From Astropecten irregularis (taxonomy: Eukaryota > Echinodermata > Asteroidea > Paxillosida > Astropectinidae), in the NCBI GenBank assembly GCA_963971285.1, contig OZ020244.1, positions 7,812,001 to 7,876,000 on the forward strand: DNA of 64,000 bases. Direction: 5' to 3'. The translations under genes were made by a program, and so were the position numbers. Each line of letters opens with the position of its first letter. The stretch's first letter is position 1. Below the pieces are notes generated by a model. The model saw only the letters and a program-made list of their open reading frames with translations. It had not been told where the DNA came from and ran no database searches. Below, one piece after another: positions 34,454 through 44,719 of this stretch.

Positions 34454-36330
34454 CTAGAAGTTTGTCTGTCAACTGACAGAGCAAATGACTTTTTCGCCTT
34501 TTCTCAATTAGATTTTTTTGTTCAAAGAACACGCATTCAAGGAAGTATAAAACCTGAAAACAGCATGTTAAATTTCCATTGTGATTTTTAAGCATCAATG
34601 TTTTATTTCGTTTCACTATGTATTGTCCGCTTAAAGGATTATTGTGAAGCAATTTAATACCTACAACTTTGCCACAGATTTCAATCAAAAGTTTGATAGG
34701 TCATAGGTCAAATTTGTAATAACCACATTACTGCCAGAGACTGACATCGTTGAAACCAAGTTCGTATCTTGCTCCAATTTTAAATTTGACCCTTCCAGTT
34801 TTGACCGTTTTTGATCACGTAAGTGTCACGAAACTTCACGCACACGAAAAAAATATGTTAAGGTTGCTTGACACATTTTTAAAAACAAGACAGTCAAATA
34901 CGATTGAATATTCAAAATTCTGTTAAAAACATTACTTGTTGACGTTATCATGTTCTTGGGTCGCCCCTGCACAAAGGTTTTTTATTGTTACAATTTGATG
35001 ATGATCCAAACTTGAAAAAGCAATAAAGTTGTGTAAGGGAATAAACGTATACAAATTGAATGGGCTGTTAAGGTTTAAAACTGTACACACAGGGCTGGGG
35101 TGAACGAACTTTGAGACAACGCACAGGTTGTGCAATGCACACAACATATGTACATTGCACAGGTTGACGCACGTGGTTTGTACAAGTAAACGTGTACAAT
35201 GTGAGTTGTGTTGTTGTTTAATTTGCCGCGTTAGAGGCACAGTTAATTCGGGGTGTCAAAATACAATTTCAAGCCTATCGCAGGGCATGTCCAAGCTCAC
35301 TGATCACATAGAAACATAAATATACCACAGAACTACCTTTATCCTGCTATTTCTAGGAAAATCAAGATTGCATCTCTTTTGGTTGATTTTTCAGCTTTTT
35401 TAAAGAAAAAAATGGTTTTTCCATTGTAAGTTCCGGACTGATGACGTCATCAATCTAAATCTTGGCACCGTTGTTGTCTGGTTGAAGCTCATCTTAAATA
35501 TATATTTTGGAGCAAGTACCTCAAACTTCGCCACAGACATCAACTAAAAATGCATTTTTGATTTTTTTTTCAACTTGTCGCTAGAGGGCGCTCGAATGTT
35601 TGATGACGTCATCAATTAAATTGGTAAACACCTCATCACTGCCAGATACTGACATCGTTGAAACCAAGTTAATATCTTTCTCCAATTTTAAATTATAAGA
35701 CATTTCCTATTTTGACGTTTTCGACCGGAAGTAAGGGTCACGTGACTTCACGCACACGAGATAAAATTAAGATCTAGGGTTACTTGACACATTTTCAAAG
35801 ATAGTAAGGCAAGGAAAAGTACGGTTGAATTGATATCGATTTTTGAAGATTAAAACCTATCCATTTTTGATTGCTTGTAATATGACACCTGATGACGTCA
35901 CGATGACGTCATTCTTTATGATGATACTCTGTCATAGGATCTATGACTCTTCAAAGTTTAGTCGAAATCAGAGATTGTTTGATTGCCAAAAAGGCGAACG
36001 GAAAAATGTAAATTTATTTTTGGAAAACGTGTGCAAAGTGAATGGGACAAAATAAATATTCAAAAATCTATAAAAAATCTCGTGATGACGTCATCGTGAC
36101 GTCATTGCTTTTAGGATCATCCTTGCATTAGGGTCCTTCATTGGTATAAGTTTGATGATGATCCGAACTTACAAAAGTACTTAAGTCGTGCTTAGAAAAA
36201 ACGTGTACAAATTCCCATAGACTTTTGGAGAAGAAGAAGAAGAAGAAGAGGAAGAAGAAAAAAAAAATCAGAACAAAAAGAATAACTTTTTCGCACTCGA
36301 AAGTGCGAAAAAGTCAAAAAAATTTGACAG
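34454..36330 (-). mobile_element. Family 3 Helitron-like element nested in the gypsy leader
   Basis: On the left is CTAGAAG (CTAG at 34,454), then the hairpin CTGTCAACTGACAG, then GACTTTTTCGC (34,487-34,497). On the right is (GAA)n, AAAAAATCAGAACAAAAAG and the hairpin CTTTTTCGCACT-CGA-AGTGCGAAAAAG (36,286-36,313). The right arm GCGAAAAAGTC is the exact inverse of the left GACTTTTTCGC. This is the same architecture as families 1 and 2, read on the minus strand. The interior has GATGACGTCACGATGACGTC (35,891) and GATGACGTCATCGTGACGTC (36,084), and two diverged copies of a module ending 'acttcacgcacacga' (about 34,740-34,920 and 35,640-35,850). It encodes no protein. Confidence 0.7.
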
Positions 36331-38663
36331 ACATCAGCTTAGATAAACTGTTTTGGATGTTTATGTAAAAGTAAATTTGTGTTAGTCTTGTGTAACAGGT
36401 TTTTCCAGTTTTATTTGTTTCTAACTGTGCAGGTTCACTTCGGCATCAGGTCCCAGCTCACCACACACCAACTCGCTGCGTTGACTGCTTGGCGCGTTAT
36501 ACTTACTGTACTAGTTTCCGTGCTCGTGTTGCTTGCAGGAGTAGGCTTGGAAGCCCACAGAGCAATCATGGACAAGTGGATTGAGGCAGGTAAAGGGATG
36601 GGTTTGATAGGTGCTGAATTGATTGAGTTTATTAGAGAGAGAGATGTGAAAGCAAAAGAAGAGAGAGCGGAGTTGAGAGCTTTGAAAATGCAAGAGATGG
36701 AAATCTTTGAGATGCGAATGAAGGTAAATGAGGCTGAAGCTGCAATTGCTAAAGATGTGAAACCTAATGTGGTCACCAACTCTAAGGCTAGGACACCCAA
36801 GCTCCCTAGTTTCCAGGATGAAAAGGATGACCGTGATTCATATTTACAACGGTTCGAGAAATTGAATGGGCTGTTAAGGTTTAAAACTGTACACACAGGG
36901 CTGGGGTGAACGAACTTTGAGACAACGCACAGGTTGTGCAATGCACACAATATATGTACATTGCACAGGTTGACGCACGTGGTTTGTACAAGTAAACGTG
37001 TACAATGTGAGTTGTGTTGTTGTTTAATTTGCCGCGTTAGAGGCACAGTTAATTCGGGGTGTCAAAATACAATTTCAAGCCTATCGCAGGGCATGTCCAA
37101 GCTCACTGATCACATAGAAACATAAATATACCACAGAACTACCTTTATCCTGCTATTTCTAGGAAAATCAAGATTGCATCTCTTTTGGTTGATTTTTCAG
37201 CTTTTTTAAAGAAAAAAATGGTTTTTCCATTGTAAGTTCCGGACTGATGACGTCATCAATCTAAATCTTGGCACCGTTGTTGTCTGGTTGAAGCTCATCT
37301 TAAATATATATTTTGGAGCAAGTACCTCAAACTTCGCCACAGACATCAACTAAAAATGCATTTTTGATTTTTTTTCAACTTGTCGCTAGAGGGCGCTCGA
37401 ATGTTTGATGACGTCATCAATTAAATTGGTAAACACCTCATCACTGCCAGATACTGACATCGTTGAAACCAAGTTAATATCTTTCTCCAATTTTAAACTA
37501 TAAGACATTTCCTATTTTGACGTTTTCGATCGGAAGTAAGGGTCACGTGACTTCACGCACACGAGATAAAATTAAGATCTAGGGTTACTTGACACATTTT
37601 CAAAGATAGTAAGGCAAGGAAAAGTACGGTTGAATTGATATCGATTTTTGAAGATTAAAACCTATCCATTTTTGATTGCTTGTAATATGACACCTGATGA
37701 CGTCACGATGACGTCATTCTTTATGATGATACTCTGTCATAGGATCTATGACTCTTCAAAGTTTAGTCGAAATCAGAGATTGTTTGATTGCCAAAAAGGC
37801 GAACGGAAAAATGTAAATTTATTTTTGGAAAACGTGTGCAAAGTGAATGGGACAAAATAAATATTCAAAAATCTATAAAAAATCTCGTGATGACGTCATC
37901 GTGACGTCATTGCTTTTAGGATCATCCTTGCATTAGGGTCCTTCATTGGTATAAGTTTGATGATGATCCGAACTTACAAAAGTACTTAAGTCGTGCTTAG
38001 AAAAAACGTGTACAAATTCCCATAGACTTTTGGAGAAGAAGAAGAAGAAGAAGAGGAAGAAGAAAAAAAAAATCAGAACAAAAAGAATAACTTTTTCGCA
38101 CTCGAAAGTGCGAAAAAGTCAAAAAAATTTGACAGACATCAGCTTAGATAAACTGTTTTGGATGTTTATGTAAAAGTAAATTTGTGTTAGTCTTGTGTAA
38201 CAGGTTTTTCCAGTTTTATTTGTTTCTAACTGTGCAGGTTCACTTCGGCATCAGGTCCCAGCTCACCACACACCAACTCGCTGCGTTGACTGCTTGGCGC
38301 GTTATACTTACTGTACTAGTTTCCGTGCTCGTGTTGCTTGCAGGAGTAGGCTTGGAAGCCCACAGAGCAATCATGGACAAGTGGATTGAGGCAGGTAAAG
38401 GGATGGGTTTGATAGGTGCTGAATTGATTGAGTTTATTAGAGAGAGAGATGTGAAAGCAAAAGAAGAGAGAGCGGAGTTGAGAGCTTTGAAAATGCAAGA
38501 GATGGAAATCTTTGAGATGCGAATGAAGGTAAATGAGGCTGAAGCTGCAATTGCTAAAGATGTGAAACCTAATGTGGTCACCAACTCTAAGGCTAGGACA
38601 CCCAAGCTCCCTAGTTTCCAGGATGAAAAGGATGACCGTGATTCATATTTACAACGGTTCGAG
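35053..38663 (+). repeat. 1,806-bp tandem duplication across gypsy leader and start of gag
   Basis: 35,053-36,858 is repeated at 36,859-38,663, nearly identical; one T-run differs by a base, giving offsets of 1,806 then 1,805. The unit contains the right part of the family 3 element and the first part of gag. The first gag copy breaks off at 'ttcgaga', where the second unit begins with 'aattgaatgggctg'. The two ends share only a base or two, so this is a microhomology-type duplication after both insertions. Confidence 0.9.
36568..36909 (+). pseudogene. Truncated duplicate of gypsy gag N-terminus
   Basis: The ATG at 36,568 (ATCATGG context) starts a frame identical to the first part of the downstream gag (MDKWIEAGKGMGLIGAEL onward). 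After the residues DSYLQRFE it runs into the duplication breakpoint and unrelated residues, and stops at 36,909. It covers roughly the first 97 residues of gag. It is a by-product of the 1.8-kb tandem duplication and would encode only a coiled-coil-like fragment. Confidence 0.8.
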
Positions 38664-40031
38664 AGGTATGCAACCAGTCAAAATTGGCCAGCTGAAACTT
38701 GGGCCATAAATCTTAGTGCCCTTCTCACAGGTAAGGCCTTATACGTATATTCCAGGATTCCCAAAGAGAAGACAAATGATTATGCAGTTCTAAAAAGTGC
38801 ATTGTTCAAGCAGTATAACTTAACCGAAGATGGATTTCGCATTAAATTCCGTTCAGCCAAACCAGATAAAGCTGAAAGTCCTTTACAATTTCCAGTACGT
38901 CTGGAGAATGATTTTGACAGGTGGGTAGACTTGGCTAAGATTGATGCGACTTATAAGGGATTGAAATGTCTGTTGATACGTGAACAATTTATTAACGGGT
39001 GTAGCCCAGATTTATACATTTTTCTTAAAGAGCGTACGCCTACAGATCTTTACCAGATGGCCAAGTTAGCTGAACAGTTCATCGAGGCTCGAGGAACAAC
39101 GTTTGGGCAGTTGAACCAACACTTTAAGAGACAACGTCCGACTGGTGGTGTCCAGAAACCAGAGGCAACGAGTTATTCAACCGCTCAGAGTCGTCCATCC
39201 ACCTTCCTGCCGATGAAAGAAATGACCTGCTTCGTGTGCAATAAGAAGGGTCACATCGCCAAAGATTGTCGCTACCGGGCCACACCGATGAAGGCATCTA
39301 GTATGTGCATTAAGCATACCAACGACGAAGGACGGTATCAAGCTTCTTCTCCTGCAGTCACAGAAGGTGAACCAGCAACTAAGCATGAGTGCAGTTGTTC
39401 AGATTGCCCTATAGGCAGAGAAACTGTGGCATTTATGATTTCACATACACCTCCCTCTCTAAGCGGTTGTTCCAGAGAGAATGATCATGTCACCCTTCGA
39501 TGTGGGCATCGGTTGCCGATCATGAGTGCTGCCTGTCGAGAACGCCGCACCAGAATGCCAGTGAAAGAAGGCCAGATTGGTACCCATAAGGTGTCTGTGC
39601 TTAGAGACAGCGGTTGCAGCGGAGTTGTGGTACGACGGAGCTTGGTTTTAGATGGTCAACTGACAGGTGAGCAGAGAGCATGTGTTTTAATAGATGGAAC
39701 TATCAGGAAGTCACCTGTGGCCAAGATCCAGATTGATACCCCATATTATTGTGGTCACGTCGAAGCCATATGCATGATGAATCGTGTATACGATGTCATC
39801 TTGGGTAATGTTCCTGGTGTACGGGATCCCGCGGATCCAGATCCAAACTGGTCTCCTGAGAAGTTTAGCACGCACGAGCTGACGCTAGCTGTGCAAACTA
39901 GGGCTCAGAAGGCAGCAGATGAGAAACCAACCAAAAGTTTGAAGGTACCGAGTTGCATTTCTGATATCGTCACTGTACAAGATCTCCCACACTACAAAGG
40001 TGTAGAGAATTGGCTAGGGAAAGCGAGGTAA
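38373..40031 (+). CDS. gag: Gypsy gag with SCAN-like capsid, zinc knuckle and protease
   Basis: I choose the ATG at 38,373 (ATCATGG). The open frame continues upstream to 38,184, but that part is leader sequence. The protein is about 552 residues. Residues about 20-70 are highly charged and likely coiled coil (KAKEERAELRALKMQEME). A capsid region follows (FKQYNLTEDGFRIKFR ... CLLIREQFINGCSPDLYIFL ... MAKLAEQFIEARG) resembling the SCAN-like gag domain of Gmr1-type elements. The CCHC knuckle is CFVCNKKGHIAKDC, near residue 285. The protease has the D-S-G motif in VLRDSGCSGVVV, near residue 410, and a conserved ILGN block. A Cys-rich stretch (ECSCSDCPIG) lies between knuckle and protease. The next ORF (integrase) overlaps by 22 bases in another frame, which may be a programmed shift or a mutation. 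Confidence 0.8.
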   Translation: MDKWIEAGKGMGLIGAELIEFIRERDVKAKEERAELRALKMQEMEIFEMRMKVNEAEAAIAKDVKPNVVTNSKARTPKLPSFQDEKDDRDSYLQRFERYATSQNWPAETWAINLSALLTGKALYVYSRIPKEKTNDYAVLKSALFKQYNLTEDGFRIKFRSAKPDKAESPLQFPVRLENDFDRWVDLAKIDATYKGLKCLLIREQFINGCSPDLYIFLKERTPTDLYQMAKLAEQFIEARGTTFGQLNQHFKRQRPTGGVQKPEATSYSTAQSRPSTFLPMKEMTCFVCNKKGHIAKDCRYRATPMKASSMCIKHTNDEGRYQASSPAVTEGEPATKHECSCSDCPIGRETVAFMISHTPPSLSGCSRENDHVTLRCGHRLPIMSAACRERRTRMPVKEGQIGTHKVSVLRDSGCSGVVVRRSLVLDGQLTGEQRACVLIDGTIRKSPVAKIQIDTPYYCGHVEAICMMNRVYDVILGNVPGVRDPADPDPNWSPEKFSTHELTLAVQTRAQKAADEKPTKSLKVPSCISDIVTVQDLPHYKGVENWLGKAR

Positions 40032-41212
40032 ACATTGGGGAAAATGGTCATACTTCACAGTTTGTGTATCGCAAGAGTATTTTGTATTGGGAGTTCCAGT
40101 CGCAAACTGTTGACAACAATAACATGGCTTTGCAGGTAGTTGTACCTTCTAAATACAGGTTACAGGTTATGAAGCTGGCACACGAGTCTCTGCTTGGAGG
40201 ACAATTGGGTTCACAGAAGACTTGTGATCGGGTTACAACTAATTTCATTTGGCCTGGCATTCACTCATCAATTCGACGCTTTGTCCAGTCCTGCGACATT
40301 TGCCAAAGAACGTACCCAAAGGGAAAGGTCAAGAAACTACCACTTGGAAGTCTCCCTCTCATAGACACACCATTCCAGCGTGTAGCCGTAGACATCATTG
40401 GACCCATCCATCCATCAACTGACAGGGGTAATAGGTTCATACTAACCATCGTTGATTATGCTACTAGGTATCCCGAAGCTGTACCCCTCCGTAACATTGA
40501 AACTTCTACCGTTGCCGAAGCATTAGTGGAAGTATTTTCAAGAGTAGGAGTGCCGAAGGAGATCCTCAGTGATCAGGGATCACAATTCATGTCCGGTCTG
40601 ATGCGAGAAGTAAGCCGTCTGCTTTCAGTGAAACAGTTAACTACAACACCCTACCATCCTGCCTGTAATGGTCTCGTGGAACGGTTTAATGGCACCCTTA
40701 AGCAGATGCTGAGGAAGATGAGTACAGAGAGACCAAAAGATTGGGACAGGTATGTCGGGGCTCTGCTTTTTGCCTACCGAGAGGTACCACAAGCCAGCCT
40801 GGGATTTTCACCATTCGAGTTGTTATACGTCAGGACAGTTAGAGGACCAATGTCCATCTTAAGAGATCTCTGGACTGGTGAAACCAAAGAGGAGGATACC
40901 AGAAACACATACCAGTACGTAATAGATTTGAAGAATCGCCTGAGAGAAACTTGTGAGCTGGCACAGCGAAGCTTAAACAACGCTCACGTTCGACAGAAGA
41001 AGAACTATGATAAGAGATGCAAAGATAGACGATTCAAGGTAGGTGATGAAGTTTTGCTTCTCCTTCCCACAGATAGTAACAAACTCTTATTGCAATGGAA
41101 GGGACCATTCCCTGTAGTAGGTAAACAAGGTAACCTAGACTACCAGATAGACCTCCACGGAAAAGTAAAAACTTTTCACGCAAACTTGCTTCAGTTGTAT
41201 GTTCACAGGTAA
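40010..41212 (+). CDS. Gypsy integrase, located upstream of reverse transcriptase
   Basis: About 400 residues. The N-terminal zinc-binding region is AHESLLGGQLG ... FVQSCDICQ, an H-H-C-C type in which the second His is Gln in this copy. The catalytic D,D35E residues are visible in VAVDIIGPIH, ILSDQGSQF and GLVERFNGTL. A C-terminal chromatin/DNA-binding part follows (FKVGDEVLLLLP ... WKGPFPVV). The frame is offset from gag-protease, with a 22-base overlap. It ends at a TAA at 41,210, after which the same frame continues into the reverse-transcriptase part. The bases around the stop (CAG then GTAAGA) also look like a splice donor. Placing integrase before reverse transcriptase is the defining trait of Gmr1-like elements. 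Confidence 0.85.
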   Translation: MARESEVNIGENGHTSQFVYRKSILYWEFQSQTVDNNNMALQVVVPSKYRLQVMKLAHESLLGGQLGSQKTCDRVTTNFIWPGIHSSIRRFVQSCDICQRTYPKGKVKKLPLGSLPLIDTPFQRVAVDIIGPIHPSTDRGNRFILTIVDYATRYPEAVPLRNIETSTVAEALVEVFSRVGVPKEILSDQGSQFMSGLMREVSRLLSVKQLTTTPYHPACNGLVERFNGTLKQMLRKMSTERPKDWDRYVGALLFAYREVPQASLGFSPFELLYVRTVRGPMSILRDLWTGETKEEDTRNTYQYVIDLKNRLRETCELAQRSLNNAHVRQKKNYDKRCKDRRFKVGDEVLLLLPTDSNKLLLQWKGPFPVVGKQGNLDYQIDLHGKVKTFHANLLQLYVHR

Positions 41213-41659
41213 GAAGTCGCCAGCCATGAGACCTTGGAGTACGGGTGCGTGTCAGTCATTGTTTCTGAGACAGGTGATGGGGAATTTTCACCCGACGAAG
41301 CCTTACTGCATTCACCGGTTCTGGAAGCGAAAGAGTCCATAGATGATGTTCTTTTTGACCCACTATTATCTGATCAACAGAAACAAGAGGTAAGAGTCAT
41401 TCTTAACGATTTCTCAGATGTTCTCACTGATCTTCCAGGGGGAACCACTGTAGGAGAGCATGATATAAAATTTACAACCAGCGACCCAGTTCGGTTCAAA
41501 CCATACCCCCTGCCTTTCGCCACGAGGAAAGCCATCAACGATGAGGTAGTTCAAATGCAAAAAATGAAGGTTACTGAGCAATCAGATTCGCCATATGCCT
41601 CCCCGATTGTTCTGGTTGAAAAGAAGGACGGAACCAAGAGATTCTGTGTAGATTTTTGA
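41213..41659 (+). pseudogene. Gypsy reverse transcriptase, N-terminal part ended by a stop
   Basis: In frame with the integrase ORF after its TAA, this segment leads into the reverse transcriptase fingers: FDPLLSDQQKQEV, LPGGTTVGEHDIKF, YASPIVLVEKKDGTKRFCVDF. A TGA at 41,657-41,659 falls where gypsy elements have an Arg in the D-Y/F-R-x-L-N motif, and the sense frame resumes at once with GLNR. A single C-to-T change of CGA would explain this stop. There is no obvious own start codon, since expression would be as part of a polyprotein. Confidence 0.8.
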
Positions 41660-42757
41660 GGGTTGAACCGCATAACAGTATTTGATGCCGAACCACTTCC
41701 AAGTCCAGATGAGATATTTGCTTCACTTGCAACTGATCGTTATTTTATCAAATTTGACTTAACCAAGGAATACTGGCAGGTACCTATGAGAAAAAAATCC
41801 AGACAAGCCACTGCATTTCTCACACCGAATGGGCTATTCCAGTTTTGCACTATGCCTTTCGGGCTAGTTAATGCTCCGGCAACATTCAGTCGAGTGATGA
41901 GAAGAGTACTGGAAGGTCTCAAGCATACAGATAATTTTATCGATGATATCTTGATCCATACAGCCAACTGGGAGGACCACCTCGCCGCACTCAGAGTGCT
42001 TTTAGAACGCCTGCAATCTGCGCAGTTGTCTGCAAAACCAAGTAAGTGTGTTGTAGGGGCCCAGAAGATGGAATTCTTGGGACATGTGATCGGACGGGGT
42101 CAACTTCAGCCACAACCAGACAAGATTGAGAATATCAAGGGAGCCAAGCGCCCGGAGACTAAGAAGCAGCTTAGGTCCTTTCTGGGACTAGCTGGATATT
42201 TCAGGAGGTTTATTCCAAATTTTGCTGCATTGGCTGTACCGCTGACAGATCTGACCAAGGCGAAAAAACCGAACCACATCAGATGGGGAGAGAGTCAGGA
42301 GATTGCATTCAATACCCTCAAGGCAAAGCTGTCTACTGACCCAATTCTTCAGTTACCTGACTGCTCTATTCCATTCATCATCCGCACGGACGCATCAAAC
42401 ACTGGAGTAGGAGCAGTATTACTTCAACGGCAAGATGACACTGGAGACAGTTTTCCGGTTGCATATGCAAGCAGAAAGCTTCTAGACAGAGAGAAGGCTT
42501 ATGCTGTCATCGAAAAGGAATGTCTAGCGGTTGTTTGGGGAATTCAGAAGTTCGAACCATATCTCTATGGCCGTCAGTTTGAACTCCAGACAGACCATCA
42601 GTCTTTGGCATACCTGCATCGATCCAAGTTGGCCAACGCAAGGATAATGCGATGGGCATTAGCTCTCCAACCCTACAGATTCAGAGTAGAGTTTATCAAA
42701 GGATCTCAGAACGTGGGCGCTCACTACCTGAGTAGAAGTGAAGTGGCAAGTAAGTAA
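41660..42757 (+). pseudogene. Gypsy reverse transcriptase and RNase H, downstream part
   Basis: This continues the same frame after the TGA. Reverse transcriptase motifs are FIKFDLTKEYWQVPM, TPNGLFQFCTMPFGLVNAPA and the catalytic FIDDILIH. Connection blocks are FLGHVIGRG and LRSFLGLAGYFRRFIPNF. RNase H follows: IIRTDASNTGVGAVL, AVIEKECLAVVWGIQKF, LQTDHQSLAYL and the end block GSQNVGAHYLSR. In active elements the last block is usually N-x-x-A-D-x-L-S-R; here the Asp is His. No integrase follows, in line with the rearranged order. The 3' purine tract is about 170 bp downstream. Confidence 0.85.
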
Positions 42758-42926
42758 AAAGAACTAATTCATGATTTGTTTGTATTTCAGGAGAAACGTG
42801 ACCTGCTTGAAGAACGTGTGCCTGAACCAGTATTATTAGAATATTAATAAGTGACTTTTATGATTACAGGTTGCAGACTTTGACTGTTTCCTGGATGGAA
42901 AAATGTTTTCAGGTAAAACGATTTTT

Positions 42927-42941
42927 AAAGAGGGGGTGAAA
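42927..42941 (+). other. Polypurine tract of the gypsy element
   Basis: AAAGAGGGGGTGAAA lies immediately before the TGTAACAGTC start of the 3' LTR. This is the usual plus-strand primer site of LTR retroelements. Confidence 0.75.
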
Positions 42942-44719
42942 TGTAACAGTCAACCCCAAGTTGTATTATTTCTTTTGGAGGACTTCCTTTGTGGGGGGGG
43001 GGGCAACTCTATGCACTTAGCAAGAGTTCATGAATATTTATTAGTAGTATGGGTTCGTGAATATTCAATAGTAGCAAGAGTCTACTTTGCATATTCTTGG
43101 AGTCTTGGGCATTCTTGAATTGGGTGGGGCTCTTTGTGTTTGATTAGTCGGGTGTGCATGTGGGTGTGTGTATATGTGATTGCATAGGTGTGGATGTAAA
43201 GGAGGGTAACTGCCTCACACTTGGTTCTGAGAGCTCATTGGGGACACACTTGCCATCCTCCTGTTGCTGCTGCTGCTACTACAGCTACTAATGCACAGAG
43301 TGTTCAGACTCTGGTGATAGCCATTTTGCTGTAAGCCGGGGGCTTATATTTGCTGCATCCTCTTCGGACATTGTGCCGTACGGGCAACACTGTGTGCTGT
43401 GCTGGAGCATTCGGGCTCCAATTAAGCTGGTGAGCAGGACCTGGTGGCGGGGAACACGCTGCAAAACCGTGAGTTTACCCTATTCAATTTAATTTTAAAG
43501 CTTGTCATTGAATTGTCATTATTATTATTAATTGGTTTAATCACTGTGCATAATTTGGCTGTATTTCCACAAATCACTATTTGGGGCATTGGTTTTCTTA
43601 AATGTATGTTTTCAGATAGCCAAAATCTGGGGTTTCAGCCAGGGTCCCTTTCCCCCTCCTGAGGTGGACTTGAGGCGGGTACCGGTAGTCTGTGGAAGTC
43701 CAGGGAACTAACCGTGCAACGCTGTGTTGACGGACGACCCGTCCAGGGCCGTGTAGGCAGAGTCACGCGCACTCAACTCTTCGGAGCACCCTCGTACCGT
43801 GGAGGCACTACGGAGAGGTTTCACCCTATCAGATCAGTGTCCGGTGAATCTAGAATGGAACATTTCTTAGCTTGTGGATGGGGGACCACCATTTCTTGTG
43901 TCTGAATGACTAAGGCAATTTTGTGTATTAACAGTGGCAATATTTGTGAATTTATTAGAGGCAATTTTCGTGGATTTACAGAGGCAATAAAGAAGCAATA
44001 TTCCTGGGGTTACAGTGGCAATATAAGAGCAGAAAAGAGGCAATTTTGAGCGGTTACCGTTGTGGCAATTTCTCTGTGTTCATCACGGTAATTTCTGTGT
44101 GTTCACGGTGACAATTTTTGCGGATTTTTAGTGATTTTTGGTGTATTTAAACTGAGCCTTGGTGGCAGTTTTTGGTGCATTTAAAGTGAGCCTTTGTGGC
44201 AATTTTGGGTGTATTTAAAATAAGCCTTGGTGGCAATTTTTGGTGTATTTACGGAAAGCCTGTGTGGCAATTTTGGGTGTATTTAAAGTAAGCCTTGGTG
44301 GAAATTTTTGGTGTAAAAGGAAGCCTGTGTGGCAATTGTTGGTGTATTTACAGTAAGCCTGTGTGGCGGTCTTGGTTAATTAATTATTGAGTGTGTGTTA
44401 ATTGTGGGTGTCTTTATGGGCAGTTCTAGGGCAGATCGTAGTTGATTACAGGGAAAACGAAACATATATTTGTGCACATAAATTTGAATTTATTTTGAGG
44501 ATTCAATTTCCAAAAGAGAACTTTTGTGGGTTGGTTCAGGGTAGGATACTGGTTGGGAGTTGTGAAAGGGAGCTGTGTAGTGTAATAAAGTGTAATTTAT
44601 TAATGTGAATTGTGTTAAATTGTCAATTTCAGGAATATAGTTGAGTTTTAAGAATAAAATTATTGTACAGACGCAGAATTGTGTTGACCTCCTTTATTTG
44701 AGTTGACGTTCGTCTGACA
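42942..44719 (+). repeat. 3' LTR of the gypsy element
   Basis: About 1,778 bp. It is closely similar to the 5' LTR, with scattered single-base differences, a longer G-run near 42,998, and one more unit in the 'ggcaatttttggtgtattta' minisatellite (extra copy around 44,281-44,315). It ends CTGACA followed by the target duplication GTAAC. The near identity of the two LTRs suggests a fairly young insertion; I did not compute the divergence. Confidence 0.88.

Noticed and set aside
35128-35319. Small frame identical at 35,128 and 36,934
   Set aside because: Identity is due to the 1.8-kb tandem duplication; the peptide resembles no known protein.
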